Source of the DNA: Acidimicrobiia bacterium
GTDB taxonomy: Bacteria; Actinomycetota; Acidimicrobiia; Acidimicrobiales; Bin134
DNA: 64,000 nucleotides
Direction of reading: 5' to 3'
Assembly (NCBI GenBank): GCA_022826705.1
Contig: JAJDUJ010000012.1
Coordinates: 1-64,000, forward strand
In this document: piece by piece, positions 9,428-17,521 of the stretch
How the letters are laid out: each line of letters opens with the position of its first letter
How positions within the stretch are numbered: the stretch's first letter is position 1
The notes under the pieces: generated by a model
The model's input: the letters and a program-made list of their open reading frames with translations, nothing else
What the model was told of the DNA's origin: nothing
Databases searched by the model: none
Position numbers and translations under genes: made by a program

Positions 9428-10717
9428 TTATTTCGACCGGCATCCTCCTGAGTGGCCTGCGTTGAGCACGCAGTGCGTTCTCGCCCGAGGCATCCATTTC
9501 CGGCATTTCTCCAAATTCAGGTGGGAGGGCTGCGCGTCACCGAGATCTTGGAGCCCGCTCTCGCTGGCGACTACCTCGGCTGGGACCAACTCGGTCAGCC
9601 GGTATGCGCCGTGGCGGGGCTGGTCGAGATAGCCGGCGTCCTTCAGCCTGCCGAGCGTCTCGTTCGCGTAGCCGCTGCTGATGCGGGTTCCAGACGCGAC
9701 TCCAGCCGGTGTGGCCGCGCCTCCTGCGGCGGCCACTGCGGCCAGAATCGAACGCTCGCTGCTTGAGAGGTCGTGCCAAGCGGGGATGCTCACCTTCTTT
9801 CTCACCACTTCGCCTGCCGCGTCTATCGCGGTGTCCACCGAACGGACGCCGATGGGGTTCTCCGGTGCTCCTGCGAGCTTCCAGGCCAGATCGCCTATTA
9901 CCTGCAACCGGTAAGGAGAGCTGCCCACGGCTTGGGAGGCCAGCCTGAGTGCCTCACCGGAGATCTCACCCCCCGCCTCTCTGATGGGCCTGGCCAGCCC
10001 GACCATGGCATCGCCTGTCTCCAGAGGGGGCATCTCGAAATGCTCGCACCGGTGGAAGAAGGTCATCTTCCGGTCCCTCAGCAGGGTTGTCTTCATCTCC
10101 AGCAGCCCCGCCCCCAAAAAAGCCAGCGGCATGCCGGCGCGCTTGGTGATGTGTTGGAGATCGTTGGAAAGCCGGCGGCCCTCCACCCTGTCGATACCGT
10201 GCAACTCATCGACCGTGAGCAGCACCGAGGTTCCGCACTTGCCTGCCGCCCGCGACAGGTAGGAGAGGTGCTCCCTCAACCCCATGTTAGCCATGCGGTC
10301 TCGGTACTCCCTCGTGGCGACTGTCCCCTCCACCAAGCCCAGTCTGAGCCCGACGCCCTTCTCCACCGACCGGGTTCTCCCAACCCCCGCCGCATCGAGG
10401 GCATCGTAGGTGTCGTCCGCATAACAGACCGCATTCACGATCCGGTCGACAAGACCGGGGGTTCCCGCGTCCAAGGAGAGCACCACCCACCCGTCCGCGG
10501 CGGCCCTGTCCTCTATCTCGTTGAGCAAAACGGTCTTGCCCGACCCGCGCACTCCCATCAAGACGCTGGTATAGCGGGCATCAGCAGGCCCCGTTGCCAG
10601 CCCGTTGCCGAGATCAGCCAACAGATCGTCCCTACCCACAAGAGACCACGGCGTTCTCCCGAAATGGGGGGAGAACGGGCTCGTGGCGGGCGTGCCCAGC
10701 GACGATTCCCCGTTCAT
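9428..10717 (-). CDS. AAA ATPase with C-terminal winged-helix domain
   Basis: A P-loop ATPase of 429 residues of the stand-alone Orc1/Cdc6-like type common in actinobacteria and archaea. The Walker A motif is GVRGSGKTV (about residues 54-62) and Walker B is VLLTVDELHG (about 165). The region near 205-240 (DRKMTFFHRCEHFEMPPL) fits the sensor-1 and arginine region. A winged-helix-like segment follows (about 320-385: SSERSILAAVAAAGGAATPAGVASGTRIS). The last 30 residues hold a Cys/His cluster (KCRKWMPRARTHC, GHSGGC) that might bind zinc. No partner gene is adjacent, so the biological role (defence, mobile element or regulation) cannot be assigned. The start is ATG at 10717. Confidence 0.8.
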   Translation of the reverse strand: MNGESSLGTPATSPFSPHFGRTPWSLVGRDDLLADLGNGLATGPADARYTSVLMGVRGSGKTVLLNEIEDRAAADGWVVLSLDAGTPGLVDRIVNAVCYADDTYDALDAAGVGRTRSVEKGVGLRLGLVEGTVATREYRDRMANMGLREHLSYLSRAAGKCGTSVLLTVDELHGIDRVEGRRLSNDLQHITKRAGMPLAFLGAGLLEMKTTLLRDRKMTFFHRCEHFEMPPLETGDAMVGLARPIREAGGEISGEALRLASQAVGSSPYRLQVIGDLAWKLAGAPENPIGVRSVDTAIDAAGEVVRKKVSIPAWHDLSSSERSILAAVAAAGGAATPAGVASGTRISSGYANETLGRLKDAGYLDQPRHGAYRLTELVPAEVVASESGLQDLGDAQPSHLNLEKCRKWMPRARTHCVLNAGHSGGCRSK

Positions 10718-10802
10718 GCCGACACTTTAGCGCACTAAATCTGAGTATCGCGCATAAAACCTAGGATTTACACAATAAACCTTAGGAACGAGCATAATAT
10801 GT

Positions 10803-10852
10803 GTGGAGTTTCCCCTGTTGTCTGGACACTTGGTTCATTCGCCGGTTGCAGC
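10803..10852 (+). repeat. Dispersed intergenic motif, copy C
   Basis: It contains AGTTTCCCCTGTTGTCTGG, then ACACTTGG and GTTCATTCGCCGG, and lies between the AAA ATPase start and the acyl-CoA ligase stop. It shares CCCCTSTTGTCTGGWCAC with copy A and the flanking blocks with copy D. No transposase gene is adjacent. Confidence 0.5.
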
Positions 10853-10888
10853 TCGCAAGCGAGACTGGATCCGGCACAGCGGCCAGGT

Positions 10889-12538
10889 TCAGATGGAGCG
10901 GCCCGCGTCGTTCCAGTGGTGGGAGCGGAGCGCTTTCTTGTCGATCTTGCCGATGGGCGTGCGGGGCAGCTCGTCGACGAGGTCTACTGTCTTGGGGGAC
11001 ATGACCGACCCGATCGCCTGCTTTGAGCGGGCGATGATGTGGGCTTCGGTGAGGTCGGTGCCGGGGTGGAGGCGGACTATGGCCTTCACTTCTTCGCCCC
11101 AGCGGTCGCTGGGCACTCCGATGACCGCGGCTTCGGCGATGCCGTCGATGTTGAGGAGGGCCTGTTCGACTTCGCCGGAGTAGACGTTGAATCCGCCGGT
11201 GATGATCATGTCTTTTTTGCGGTCGATCACATAGATTCGGCCGCTTTCGTCCACCACGCCGATGTCGCCGGTGAGGTGCCAGCCGTTGCGCCTGACCTTC
11301 GCCGTTTCCTCTGGATTCCGGTAGTAACCCTCCGACACCATCGGTCCTTTGACCGCGATCTCGCCGCGGGTTCCGTCTGGGACCGGGTTGGCGTCTTCGT
11401 CGACGATGGCGACGGTCGACAGGACCGTCTCCCGGCCCACCGAGCGCAGGGCGTCGTCGTCGAGGAGCTCGCCGTGGATGTCGCCGTCGACGAAATGGTC
11501 GGCGGTCTCTCGCTGCGCGATATAGATAGGGCTCTCGGTCTGCCCGAACCCGCCCACCATGACCGGGCCGAACACGTCGAATGCCTGGCGCAGGCGGGGG
11601 ATCGACATCGGTGCCGATCCGTAAGCGAAGCGGCGCAAGGAGCTGAAGTCGGTGGTCGGCGTGGCCGGGTGGTCGAGCAGGCTGTAGATGGCGGTCGGCG
11701 GGAGGAACAGGTCGGTGACGCGCTCGCGTTGGATAGCTTCGAGGATGGAGGCCGGGTGGGGGGCGCCCAAGATCACCAGCCGGACGCCGATGCCGAGCGA
11801 GATGAGCGCGGCGCGCCCGCCCACGTGGGTCATCGGCGCGGCGCACAGCATCACACGGGGCTCGCCGTCCCAGCGCCGGCGCCCGGCCCACGCCAAGGCA
11901 ACGAAGTTCCGGTGGCTGAGCATCACCCCCTTCGGGGTCCCGGTGGTGCCGCCGGTTTGGGGCAGCGCAAGGGTGTCACGCCCGTTGCGCTCCACGAGCG
12001 GCGCGGCCGGAGACACGTCGCCGAGCCAGGTTTCGAGCGAGTTGGTGGGGAAGTCGTCTATGGGGACGAGGGTCGCATCGCCGATCGCTTCCACCCATCC
12101 GATGTTGCCGGGCGGGATGTCGGCGCGGTCTATGGGGACGAGGGTCGCATCGCCGATCGCTTCGGCTGCGCTGGCCGCCGCGTTGGCGAAGGCCGGCTGG
12201 TGGAACAGCACACGGCACCCGAAGTGCGACAGGATCTCGATGTTGGCGGCCGGCGAGTGGCGCGGGTTGATGGGAACCCAGACCCCCCCGGCCCGCACGA
12301 TGCCGAGGGCAGCGGCGAACGCGGTGATGCTGTTGGCGCTGTAGACCCCGCCGAGGTCGCCTGGGGCGAATCCGCCGCGCCGCAGCGCATTGGCCACCCG
12401 GGCGGATAGAGCGTCGAGCTCGGCATAGGTGAGCTGTTGGTCTCCATGGACCGCGCAGATCTGATCAGCGTGGGTGCGGAAGGCGTCGTTCAGGTAGGGA
12501 AGGAACGACCGGTCGAAGTCGGGGATATCGCTATCCAT
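10889..12538 (-). CDS. Acyl-CoA synthetase (AMP-forming, class I adenylate-forming)
   Basis: It activates a carboxylic acid with ATP and CoA. All hallmark motifs are present: the P-loop QTGGTTGTPKGVMLSHRN, YGSAPMSI, GGFGQTESP, the hinge region LTGDIGVVDESGRIYVIDRK, GGFNVYSGEVE and the catalytic lysine near the C-terminus in PRTPIGKIDKKAL. I start it at the ATG at 12538 (MDSDIPDFDRSF), where similarity to the family begins; a GTG at 12547 is an alternative. Longer in-frame reading into the P450 gene is low-complexity shadow. It is the last gene of a minus-strand run (hydrolase, SDR, P450, ligase), 28 bp behind the P450. It carries an internal 24-codon duplication at about residues 126-160. The substrate is unknown. 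Confidence 0.9.
   Translation of the reverse strand: MDSDIPDFDRSFLPYLNDAFRTHADQICAVHGDQQLTYAELDALSARVANALRRGGFAPGDLGGVYSANSITAFAAALGIVRAGGVWVPINPRHSPAANIEILSHFGCRVLFHQPAFANAAASAAEAIGDATLVPIDRADIPPGNIGWVEAIGDATLVPIDDFPTNSLETWLGDVSPAAPLVERNGRDTLALPQTGGTTGTPKGVMLSHRNFVALAWAGRRRWDGEPRVMLCAAPMTHVGGRAALISLGIGVRLVILGAPHPASILEAIQRERVTDLFLPPTAIYSLLDHPATPTTDFSSLRRFAYGSAPMSIPRLRQAFDVFGPVMVGGFGQTESPIYIAQRETADHFVDGDIHGELLDDDALRSVGRETVLSTVAIVDEDANPVPDGTRGEIAVKGPMVSEGYYRNPEETAKVRRNGWHLTGDIGVVDESGRIYVIDRKKDMIITGGFNVYSGEVEQALLNIDGIAEAAVIGVPSDRWGEEVKAIVRLHPGTDLTEAHIIARSKQAIGSVMSPKTVDLVDELPRTPIGKIDKKALRSHHWNDAGRSI
12057..12163 (-). repeat. In-frame 72-bp-period duplication inside the acyl-CoA synthetase gene
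   Basis: A stretch of about 34 bp (containing GGGACGAGGGTCGCATCGCC) occurs at 12057-12090 and again at 12129-12162. The 72-bp offset is 24 codons, so the peptide AIGDATLVPID appears twice and the frame is kept. Confidence 0.85.
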
Positions 12539-12566
12539 GGGCGTCACAGGGCGGTGGTCGCCCGCC

Positions 12567-13823
12567 TCAGCCGGAGGCGGCAGGGCAGGTGAGCACCGGC
12601 ATCTCGGTGATCGCGTTGAACCAGGCGCTGTACATCGGCGTTGGCGCTTCGGCCAGCGCGATGTCGGGCAGGCGGGTGTAGAGCTCGTTGAGGATGCAGC
12701 GGAGTTGGAGCCGCGCCAGGCTGGCGCCCAGGCAGAAGTGGGCGCCCGTGCCGAAGGCGAGGTGCTTGTCGGCGTTCGGGCGCAGGATGTCGAACCGCTC
12801 CGGGTCTTCGAACACGTCTTCGTCGCGGTTGGCGGATATGTAGGACATGTAGACCTTGTCACCCTTGGCGATGTCGGCGCCGCGGAGGGTCACGTCTTCG
12901 GTGGCCGTGCGGCAGAACTGCATGACCGGAGGCGAGAACCGGAGCACCTCTTCGATGGCGTTCGGGAGCCGGCCCTCGAGGTCTTCGAGCAGCAGCGCCT
13001 TCTGGTCCGGGTGCTCGTCCATGAGCCTAACGAAGTGGGCGGTGGTGTTGCGGGTGGTCTCGTGGCCCGCAATCGACAGGGTCTGGAAGAACTGGGTTAT
13101 CTCCCCCTCGGCGAGCTTGCGGCCGTCCACCTCCCCGTGGACGTACTTCGAGACCAGCGTGTCGTCTGGAGCGTCTTTGCGGGTCTTGACGATGTCGTCG
13201 AGCAAAAGGAACAGGTTGATCTGATCCTCGACGAAGTTCTCGTTGAACTCGAAGCTGGCGGTGGCGTTGCCCAACTCGAGGTACTCATTGCGTCGGTCTT
13301 GGGGCACGCCCATCAACTCGCATAGCAGGATCATGGGCAGCTCTGCGGCCACCTCGAACACGAATTCCGCCCGGTCGCGCTCGGCCAGCTCGCCGACCAC
13401 CTTCGCGGCCTCCTCGCGGATGTGGGGCTCCATCGCCGCCACCGACCGGGGGGTGAACCCCGGCTGGACCAGTCGCCGGAACTGGGTGTGCAGGGGCGGG
13501 TCCATGCCCATCAGGCCCGCTCGCTGGGCGGCAAGGGCCATCGGGCTCTGCTTGACGTCGATCCACAAGATGGCGTTCTCCCAACACGAGAAGCGCTCGG
13601 TGTCCTTGGACACCGCCGCAACATCGTCGTACTTGCTCAGCACCCAGAAGCCGCAGGGCTTGTAGTCCTCCACGTCTCGCAGGACGGCACCGTCCACCGG
13701 GGGCGGGTTCCAGAAAACCGGCGCCTCCCGACGAAGCACCGCGAGGTACTCGAAGGGCACGCCTCCTGCCTTCACCATGTCGCCGCTGCTGGCGAGGTTG
13801 ATGTCACCGGGCTTGAGGGTCAT
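12567..13823 (-). CDS. Cytochrome P450
   Basis: A bacterial class I P450 of 418 residues, needing ferredoxin and ferredoxin reductase, neither of which is nearby. The I-helix oxygen-activation motif is IAGHETTRNT (about residue 240), the K-helix ExxR is EEVLRF, and the heme-binding loop is FGTGAHFCLGASLARLQL with the axial Cys at about 360. The N-terminal text and the DGRKLAEGEITQFFQTLSIAGHETTRN stretch resemble sterol- and terpenoid-type actinobacterial P450s such as CYP125/CYP142, but the substrate cannot be fixed from sequence. The ATG at 13823 follows AGGAGAAGCCA, a good ribosome-binding site. It sits 9 bp behind the SDR and 28 bp ahead of the acyl-CoA synthetase, consistent with one transcript for oxidation and then activation of a lipid-like substrate. 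Confidence 0.93.
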   Translation of the reverse strand: MTLKPGDINLASSGDMVKAGGVPFEYLAVLRREAPVFWNPPPVDGAVLRDVEDYKPCGFWVLSKYDDVAAVSKDTERFSCWENAILWIDVKQSPMALAAQRAGLMGMDPPLHTQFRRLVQPGFTPRSVAAMEPHIREEAAKVVGELAERDRAEFVFEVAAELPMILLCELMGVPQDRRNEYLELGNATASFEFNENFVEDQINLFLLLDDIVKTRKDAPDDTLVSKYVHGEVDGRKLAEGEITQFFQTLSIAGHETTRNTTAHFVRLMDEHPDQKALLLEDLEGRLPNAIEEVLRFSPPVMQFCRTATEDVTLRGADIAKGDKVYMSYISANRDEDVFEDPERFDILRPNADKHLAFGTGAHFCLGASLARLQLRCILNELYTRLPDIALAEAPTPMYSAWFNAITEMPVLTCPAASG

Positions 13824-13832
13824 TGGCTTCTC

Positions 13833-14729
13833 CTATCTGGCTTCTTGTTCTTCTGTCGCTGCTGTCAGGAATGCGGCGACGGTTCTGTTGAGGTCGTAGT
13901 CGGCGGTGTCGATTTTGGCGAGGCGGTCGTAGGCCTCGGCCATGTCGTCGGCTCGCTGCTGGGCGTAGGCGCGGGCGTGGTAGTGGGTGGGGATCAAGAA
14001 ATGGCCCTCCGCTATTGCGTCGAAGGCCCGCTGGGCGACGGTTTCGGCGCTCATGCCCATCTGCTCCATGAACACCCCTGCGCCCGGGTCGCTGTCGGCG
14101 TTGCCGCCGTATTGCTGGGGGCGCTGGCGGGAGGCGTTCCACAGCTTGCTCACGGTGAGGCCGGGGCAGACCACACTGATCCCAACGTGGTCGGGCAGCT
14201 CGGCTCGCAGCACGTCGCACATGCCCAGCACCGCGTGCTTGGATGCGGTGTAGGCGCCGGAGTTGGCGTGGGGAACGCCCACGGAGTGCTCCGAGCCGGT
14301 GGCCATGAGCCAGCCCTGTTGTTGGCCGTCGGCCATGAGCCGGCCGAAGCTCTGGAGCGTGTTGATGGTGCCCAGCACGTTGACCCTGACCACCCACTCG
14401 GTGTCGCTTGAAGCGGTGTGAAGCAGCGGCGCCATCGCCGACATCACCCCGGCATTGGCGCAGACCAGAGCGGGGACGCCGTGTTCGGCGGCGACGGCCT
14501 GGGCCAACTCTTCCACGGCCGCCGCGTCGGTCACGTCGCACTGGCGGGCCGCCGCGGCACCGCTCTGGGCGGCGATGCTCTCGGCCACGGTCTGGGCGTC
14601 TTCGAGGTCTACATCTGAGACCGTGATGTGGCCGGCGCCGCGGTTTGCGGCTTCCAGGGCCAGCGCCGCTCCGATGCCGCTGCCGCCGCCGGTGACCACC
14701 ACCGGCCTTCCCTTGATTTTCGCTCCCAA
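13833..14729 (-). CDS. Short-chain dehydrogenase/reductase
   Basis: A classical NAD(P)-dependent SDR of 298 residues. The cofactor motif VVTGGGSGIGAAL is at the N-terminus, the adenine-side acidic residue is in SDVD, NAG is in CANAGVMS, the catalytic Ser lies in MATGSEHS and the YxxxK pair is YTASKHA. A C-terminal extension of about 40 residues follows the usual fold. I start it at TTG 14729 because GGAGAGG lies about 6 nt upstream and the cofactor motif begins 12 residues later; the frame continues upstream without similarity. It lies between the hydrolase (23 bp) and the P450 (9 bp), so a role as alcohol dehydrogenase in the same catabolic route is plausible. Confidence 0.88.
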   Translation of the reverse strand: MGAKIKGRPVVVTGGGSGIGAALALEAANRGAGHITVSDVDLEDAQTVAESIAAQSGAAAARQCDVTDAAAVEELAQAVAAEHGVPALVCANAGVMSAMAPLLHTASSDTEWVVRVNVLGTINTLQSFGRLMADGQQQGWLMATGSEHSVGVPHANSGAYTASKHAVLGMCDVLRAELPDHVGISVVCPGLTVSKLWNASRQRPQQYGGNADSDPGAGVFMEQMGMSAETVAQRAFDAIAEGHFLIPTHYHARAYAQQRADDMAEAYDRLAKIDTADYDLNRTVAAFLTAATEEQEAR

Positions 14730-14752
14730 AGCCCTCTCCTGTTCTGCTTGTG

Positions 14753-16027
14753 TCAATTGGGTCGAGCGGCCCGGGCTTCGATCTGATCCAGTACCGGCAG
14801 CAGGTACCGCACGAATGCCTCGGGGTTCTCCTGCATCGGGAAGTGCCCCACGTCGGCCATCTCGGTGTGGGTGGATCCGGCGATGGCCAGATGCGCCTCC
14901 CGGCCCGCCTCGACGGTTCCGGTGTAGTCGTACTCGCCGTTCATGATGTGTACCGCGGTGGCGCTGGTGTCGATATCGCCGGCCCGGTCGCGGATGTCGT
15001 AGTCCTCCATGTAGTAGAAGAGGTCGCCCAAGAACGCGGGCGGCCAGCCGGAGGAGTACACCTGCGACACCTCCTTCACATAGGGCAGGGGCGAAGTGGG
15101 CGAGCACAGGCCCTCCATCATCCGGGCCTTGGAGTGGTTGCTCACCTGCGGGTGCCAGAAGCCGAAGAATTCGTCCCGGCTGCCGCCGATGTGCAGCGCC
15201 CCCTCGAGGGCGATGACCGCTTGGAACTCGCCGGGATGGCGAAGCGCCAAATCCAAGGCCAACAACCCGCCCACAGAGCAGCCCATGAACACCGGCCGCT
15301 CCAGACCCAGCGCCTTGGCCAGGGCCAGGGGCACCTGTCGCAAGAACTCCCCGCGCAACTCGTAGCGTTGCTCCCACCAGGGCTTTTGCACCGGCGGCAC
15401 CGATTTGCCGTGGAAGGGCAGGTCGTAGGCCACCAGGCGGAAGCGGTCGGTGATCTCGGCCACCTCAAACAGGTGCCGGTACTGGATGCTGTCGGCCCCG
15501 GCGGTGTGCTGGCAGAGCAGGGAGATGCCCGACCCCGCCTCCTCGTAGTAGACGCGGTGGTCGATCCCGTCGATCTCAAGGTGGATGTAGCGGCCCACGG
15601 GGCTGTCGTGGCGGGGCACGGGGCCGCTCTCGTTGACCTCTGTCGGCCGGTCGGTGCCGGGCGCCCGCAACAGCTCGCTGGCCCGCTCCACCGCAGGCAG
15701 GTACTGCCACAGCAGCAGCGGATTGGTTTGGCCCCGCTGAAAGCCCATCTCGCCGAGGGCCAGCAGCACCGAGATCTGGGCGAACCGGGGCGGCACGGCC
15801 TCCATCAGCGGCGCCCACAGCTCCGCCGGTCCCGTGATGGTGATCACCCCGTCGCCCTCGACAGGCACACCAGCGCTGATCTCGCCGGCGACCACGGAAA
15901 AGCCGGTCCACGACTCGCCGATGCCCAAACGCAGCCCGCCTGTCCAGTGGCGGACCGCCAAGCGCATCTCGCCGTCTGCGGCACAAGCCGCCGCGAATTC
16001 AACCGGGTCAGGGGCGGTGACGGTCAT
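14753..16027 (-). CDS. Alpha/beta hydrolase with N-terminal SCP2-like extension
   Basis: About 424 residues. The C-terminal two thirds (from about residue 135) is an alpha/beta hydrolase: the oxyanion-region strand ISLLCQHTAG, the nucleophile elbow MGCSVGGL (Ser about 240), a likely acid in IMNGEYDYTG and the catalytic His in VGHFPMQENP. The first 130 residues look like a sterol-carrier-type domain (GEMRLAVRHWTGGLRLGIG, FAQISVLLALGEMGFQRGQ). A C-C ring-fission product or ester is a reasonable substrate given the P450, SDR and CoA ligase downstream. The start is the ATG at 16027, but no Shine-Dalgarno precedes it, and a near-copy of the first 11 codons sits 37 bp upstream in another frame (see 16008-16064). 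Confidence 0.83.
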   Translation of the reverse strand: MTVTAPDPVEFAAACAADGEMRLAVRHWTGGLRLGIGESWTGFSVVAGEISAGVPVEGDGVITITGPAELWAPLMEAVPPRFAQISVLLALGEMGFQRGQTNPLLLWQYLPAVERASELLRAPGTDRPTEVNESGPVPRHDSPVGRYIHLEIDGIDHRVYYEEAGSGISLLCQHTAGADSIQYRHLFEVAEITDRFRLVAYDLPFHGKSVPPVQKPWWEQRYELRGEFLRQVPLALAKALGLERPVFMGCSVGGLLALDLALRHPGEFQAVIALEGALHIGGSRDEFFGFWHPQVSNHSKARMMEGLCSPTSPLPYVKEVSQVYSSGWPPAFLGDLFYYMEDYDIRDRAGDIDTSATAVHIMNGEYDYTGTVEAGREAHLAIAGSTHTEMADVGHFPMQENPEAFVRYLLPVLDQIEARAARPN

Positions 16028-16064
16028 CGTCAAATTCAACGGGGTCGGGAGCGGTAACAGTCAT
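16008..16064 (-). other. Leader ORF that copies the hydrolase N-terminus
   Basis: ATG at 16064 opens an 18-codon ORF beginning MTVTAPDPVEF and ending in TGA at 16008-16010. The real hydrolase starts 37 bp later with the same eleven residues. The two copies differ at six bases and every difference is at a synonymous third position. The 37-bp offset puts the first copy out of frame. The ATG lies about 8 nt after a -10-like box, so it would be at or near the mRNA 5' end. Confidence 0.65.
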
Positions 16065-16072
16065 AGTTTTGT

Positions 16073-16101
16073 GAATTAGGAGTTTTCCAGGGCTTTGTCA
16101 A
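16073..16101 (-). promoter_or_regulatory. Promoter for the hydrolase-SDR-P450-ligase run
   Basis: On the minus strand, TTGACA (16101-16096) is followed by 17 nt and TAATTC (16078-16073). The -35 box is perfect and the -10 box weak. The predicted transcription start falls at the ATG at 16064, implying a leaderless transcript. Confidence 0.55.
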
Positions 16102-16113
16102 GCGATGGCCCTG

Positions 16114-16917
16114 TCACACAATGTCCAGGGTGGACAAGAACGCGGTGGCCACCGCCATGTCGCCCTCCACCTCGCATGCGGTGTGCCACGCAGAGCGACC
16201 CGTGCCCCACGACACGAAGTCTACTGCCGTCGAGGCCGCCACCACCTCTGCGCCCCCGCCGGATTCCACAAACAGCCCGCCCGCTGCATCAGGGCGGCGC
16301 ACCGTCCACTCGCTCTCGCCGGGACCGGTCAGGCGAATGGTGACGGGCGCCAGCAGGGAGTCGTCCAGCTCGGGGCCCTGCATCTGGGGCAGCCCCCACA
16401 TCATCCACTGCACCACCGGCAGCATCTCCTCGTGGGTCGGCGCCGGCAATTCCCGCTGGATAGGGCCGGCCGGAGTGGTGATGTCGTGGTAGAGGTGACA
16501 GAAGCAGTCGAAGGCCAGCCCGTTGGCTGCGGCGTGCATCGGGTAGGTGCCCAGCCCGGGTATCTCGATCTCGGTGGAGGCGAGCGGCTCCTCTTGAAGC
16601 CCCGGCAGTCGCTCCAGCCGCTCGGCGCCGAACTGCTCGAACTCTTCCATCACCTCGGCGACCGTCCAGCTTCGGCGGATGTCCACATGCACATCGTGCT
16701 CCCGCTCCCGATTGGCGGGCAGCGGCTGCCTGTCCTCGGGCACCGGCAGCGGGTCGATCACGCTGCGGGCACCCGCTCCGATGTGGGCAATCACATCCCG
16801 CACCCGCCAGCCCGGACAGGCCGAAGGAGCTATCCACTCGGCATCCGAGAAGGTTCGGGCCACCTCGACGATCCTGCTGTGAAAAGCTCCTAGCGCGGCA
16901 ACACCCTCAACGGTCAC
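16114..16917 (-). CDS. Mycothiol-dependent maleylpyruvate isomerase-family protein
   Basis: A 267-residue member of the DinB/MDMPI group (TIGR03083-like). The diagnostic N-terminal text is present: a helix ending in FSDAEWIAPSACPGWRVRDVIAHIGAGA, where W-x-x-P-x-x-CPGWxVxDVxAH is the family signature, with His residues placed for a divalent metal. The C-terminal half (FDCFCHLYHDITTPAG, then a beta-rich section ending near 260) fits the MDMPI C-terminal domain. Family members use mycothiol as thiol cofactor, consistent with an actinobacterial host; the reaction here is unknown. The start is GTG at 16917. It runs in the same direction as the hydrolase operon but 50 bp ahead of that operon's promoter, and it is divergent from the MaoC gene. 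Confidence 0.82.
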   Translation of the reverse strand: MTVEGVAALGAFHSRIVEVARTFSDAEWIAPSACPGWRVRDVIAHIGAGARSVIDPLPVPEDRQPLPANREREHDVHVDIRRSWTVAEVMEEFEQFGAERLERLPGLQEEPLASTEIEIPGLGTYPMHAAANGLAFDCFCHLYHDITTPAGPIQRELPAPTHEEMLPVVQWMMWGLPQMQGPELDDSLLAPVTIRLTGPGESEWTVRRPDAAGGLFVESGGGAEVVAASTAVDFVSWGTGRSAWHTACEVEGDMAVATAFLSTLDIV

Positions 16918-17021
16918 CGGCCCATGCTTGACCGCGAATCACCCCCTGTCAAGAGGATGGGCGGCGAGGTTCATGGTGGCTGCTTGTTGTGGAGGGGCTT
17001 GGTTGTTAGCGTCGGGCGGTG

Positions 17022-17519
17022 ATGGGCGAGCCTGATTTCGACAGCTTTCCGGTAGTTGTCCACGGCCACCAGTTCGAGGACTTTCCCGAGGGGCGGGAGT
17101 TCGCCCACCACTGGGGCCGCACGATCACCGCCGGCGACAACGCCCTGTTCTCCACGGCTACGTGCAACTGGAATCCGATGCATTTGAACTCCGAGTTCGC
17201 CAAGGCGCACAGCCATCCCGATGTGGTGGTCAACCCGATGCTGGTGCTGTGTACGGTGGTGGGCTTGTCGGTGGAAGACCTGAGCGAGATCGGCGGCCCC
17301 TTTCTGGGAATGGAGAACGTGAGATTCCACCGCCCGGTGCATCCGGGCGACACGCTCACGGCCTCCTCCAAGGTGGTCGAGGCCCGCGAGTCGAAGACCC
17401 GACCCCACACCGGGATCGTCACCTGGCACACCGAGGGCCACAACCAACACGGCGAGCTGGTGGTTGACTACCAGCGCACCAACCTGGTGGCCAAAAAGCG
17501 CCCTCCAAAGGGCGACTGA
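17022..17519 (+). CDS. MaoC-family (R)-specific enoyl-CoA hydratase-like protein
   Basis: A hot-dog-fold dehydratase of 165 residues. The hydratase-2 signature appears around residues 35-60: TAGDNALFSTATCNWNPMHL, with the catalytic Asp replaced by or shifted to Asn-Pro and His in NPMHLN. FLGMENVRFHRPVHPGDTL is the conserved second block. It is the first gene of a MaoC-ACAD-MaoC-CitE operon; 2 bp separate it from the acyl-CoA dehydrogenase. I take ATG 17022; an adjacent GTG at 17019 is possible. TAGCGT at about 17008 would place transcription initiation close to the start codon. A likely role is hydration of a branched or dicarboxylic enoyl-CoA such as mesaconyl-CoA. Confidence 0.85.
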   Translation: MGEPDFDSFPVVVHGHQFEDFPEGREFAHHWGRTITAGDNALFSTATCNWNPMHLNSEFAKAHSHPDVVVNPMLVLCTVVGLSVEDLSEIGGPFLGMENVRFHRPVHPGDTLTASSKVVEARESKTRPHTGIVTWHTEGHNQHGELVVDYQRTNLVAKKRPPKGD

Positions 17520-17521
17520 AG

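Noticed and set aside
9773-10738. 321-codon plus-strand ORF opposite the AAA ATPase
   Set aside because: It is a mirror of the ATPase codons; the minus strand has clear Walker motifs and the plus strand has no recognisable domain.
11039-12409. 456-codon plus-strand ORF opposite the acyl-CoA synthetase
   Set aside because: Composition is typical of antisense shadow in high-GC genes (G/D/E/H-rich), while the minus strand has all adenylate-forming motifs.
14730-15377. Long upstream extension of the SDR frame, giving a 514-residue protein
   Set aside because: The extension is antisense-type low-complexity text over the hydrolase gene; a TTG with GGAGAGG upstream gives a normal SDR length.
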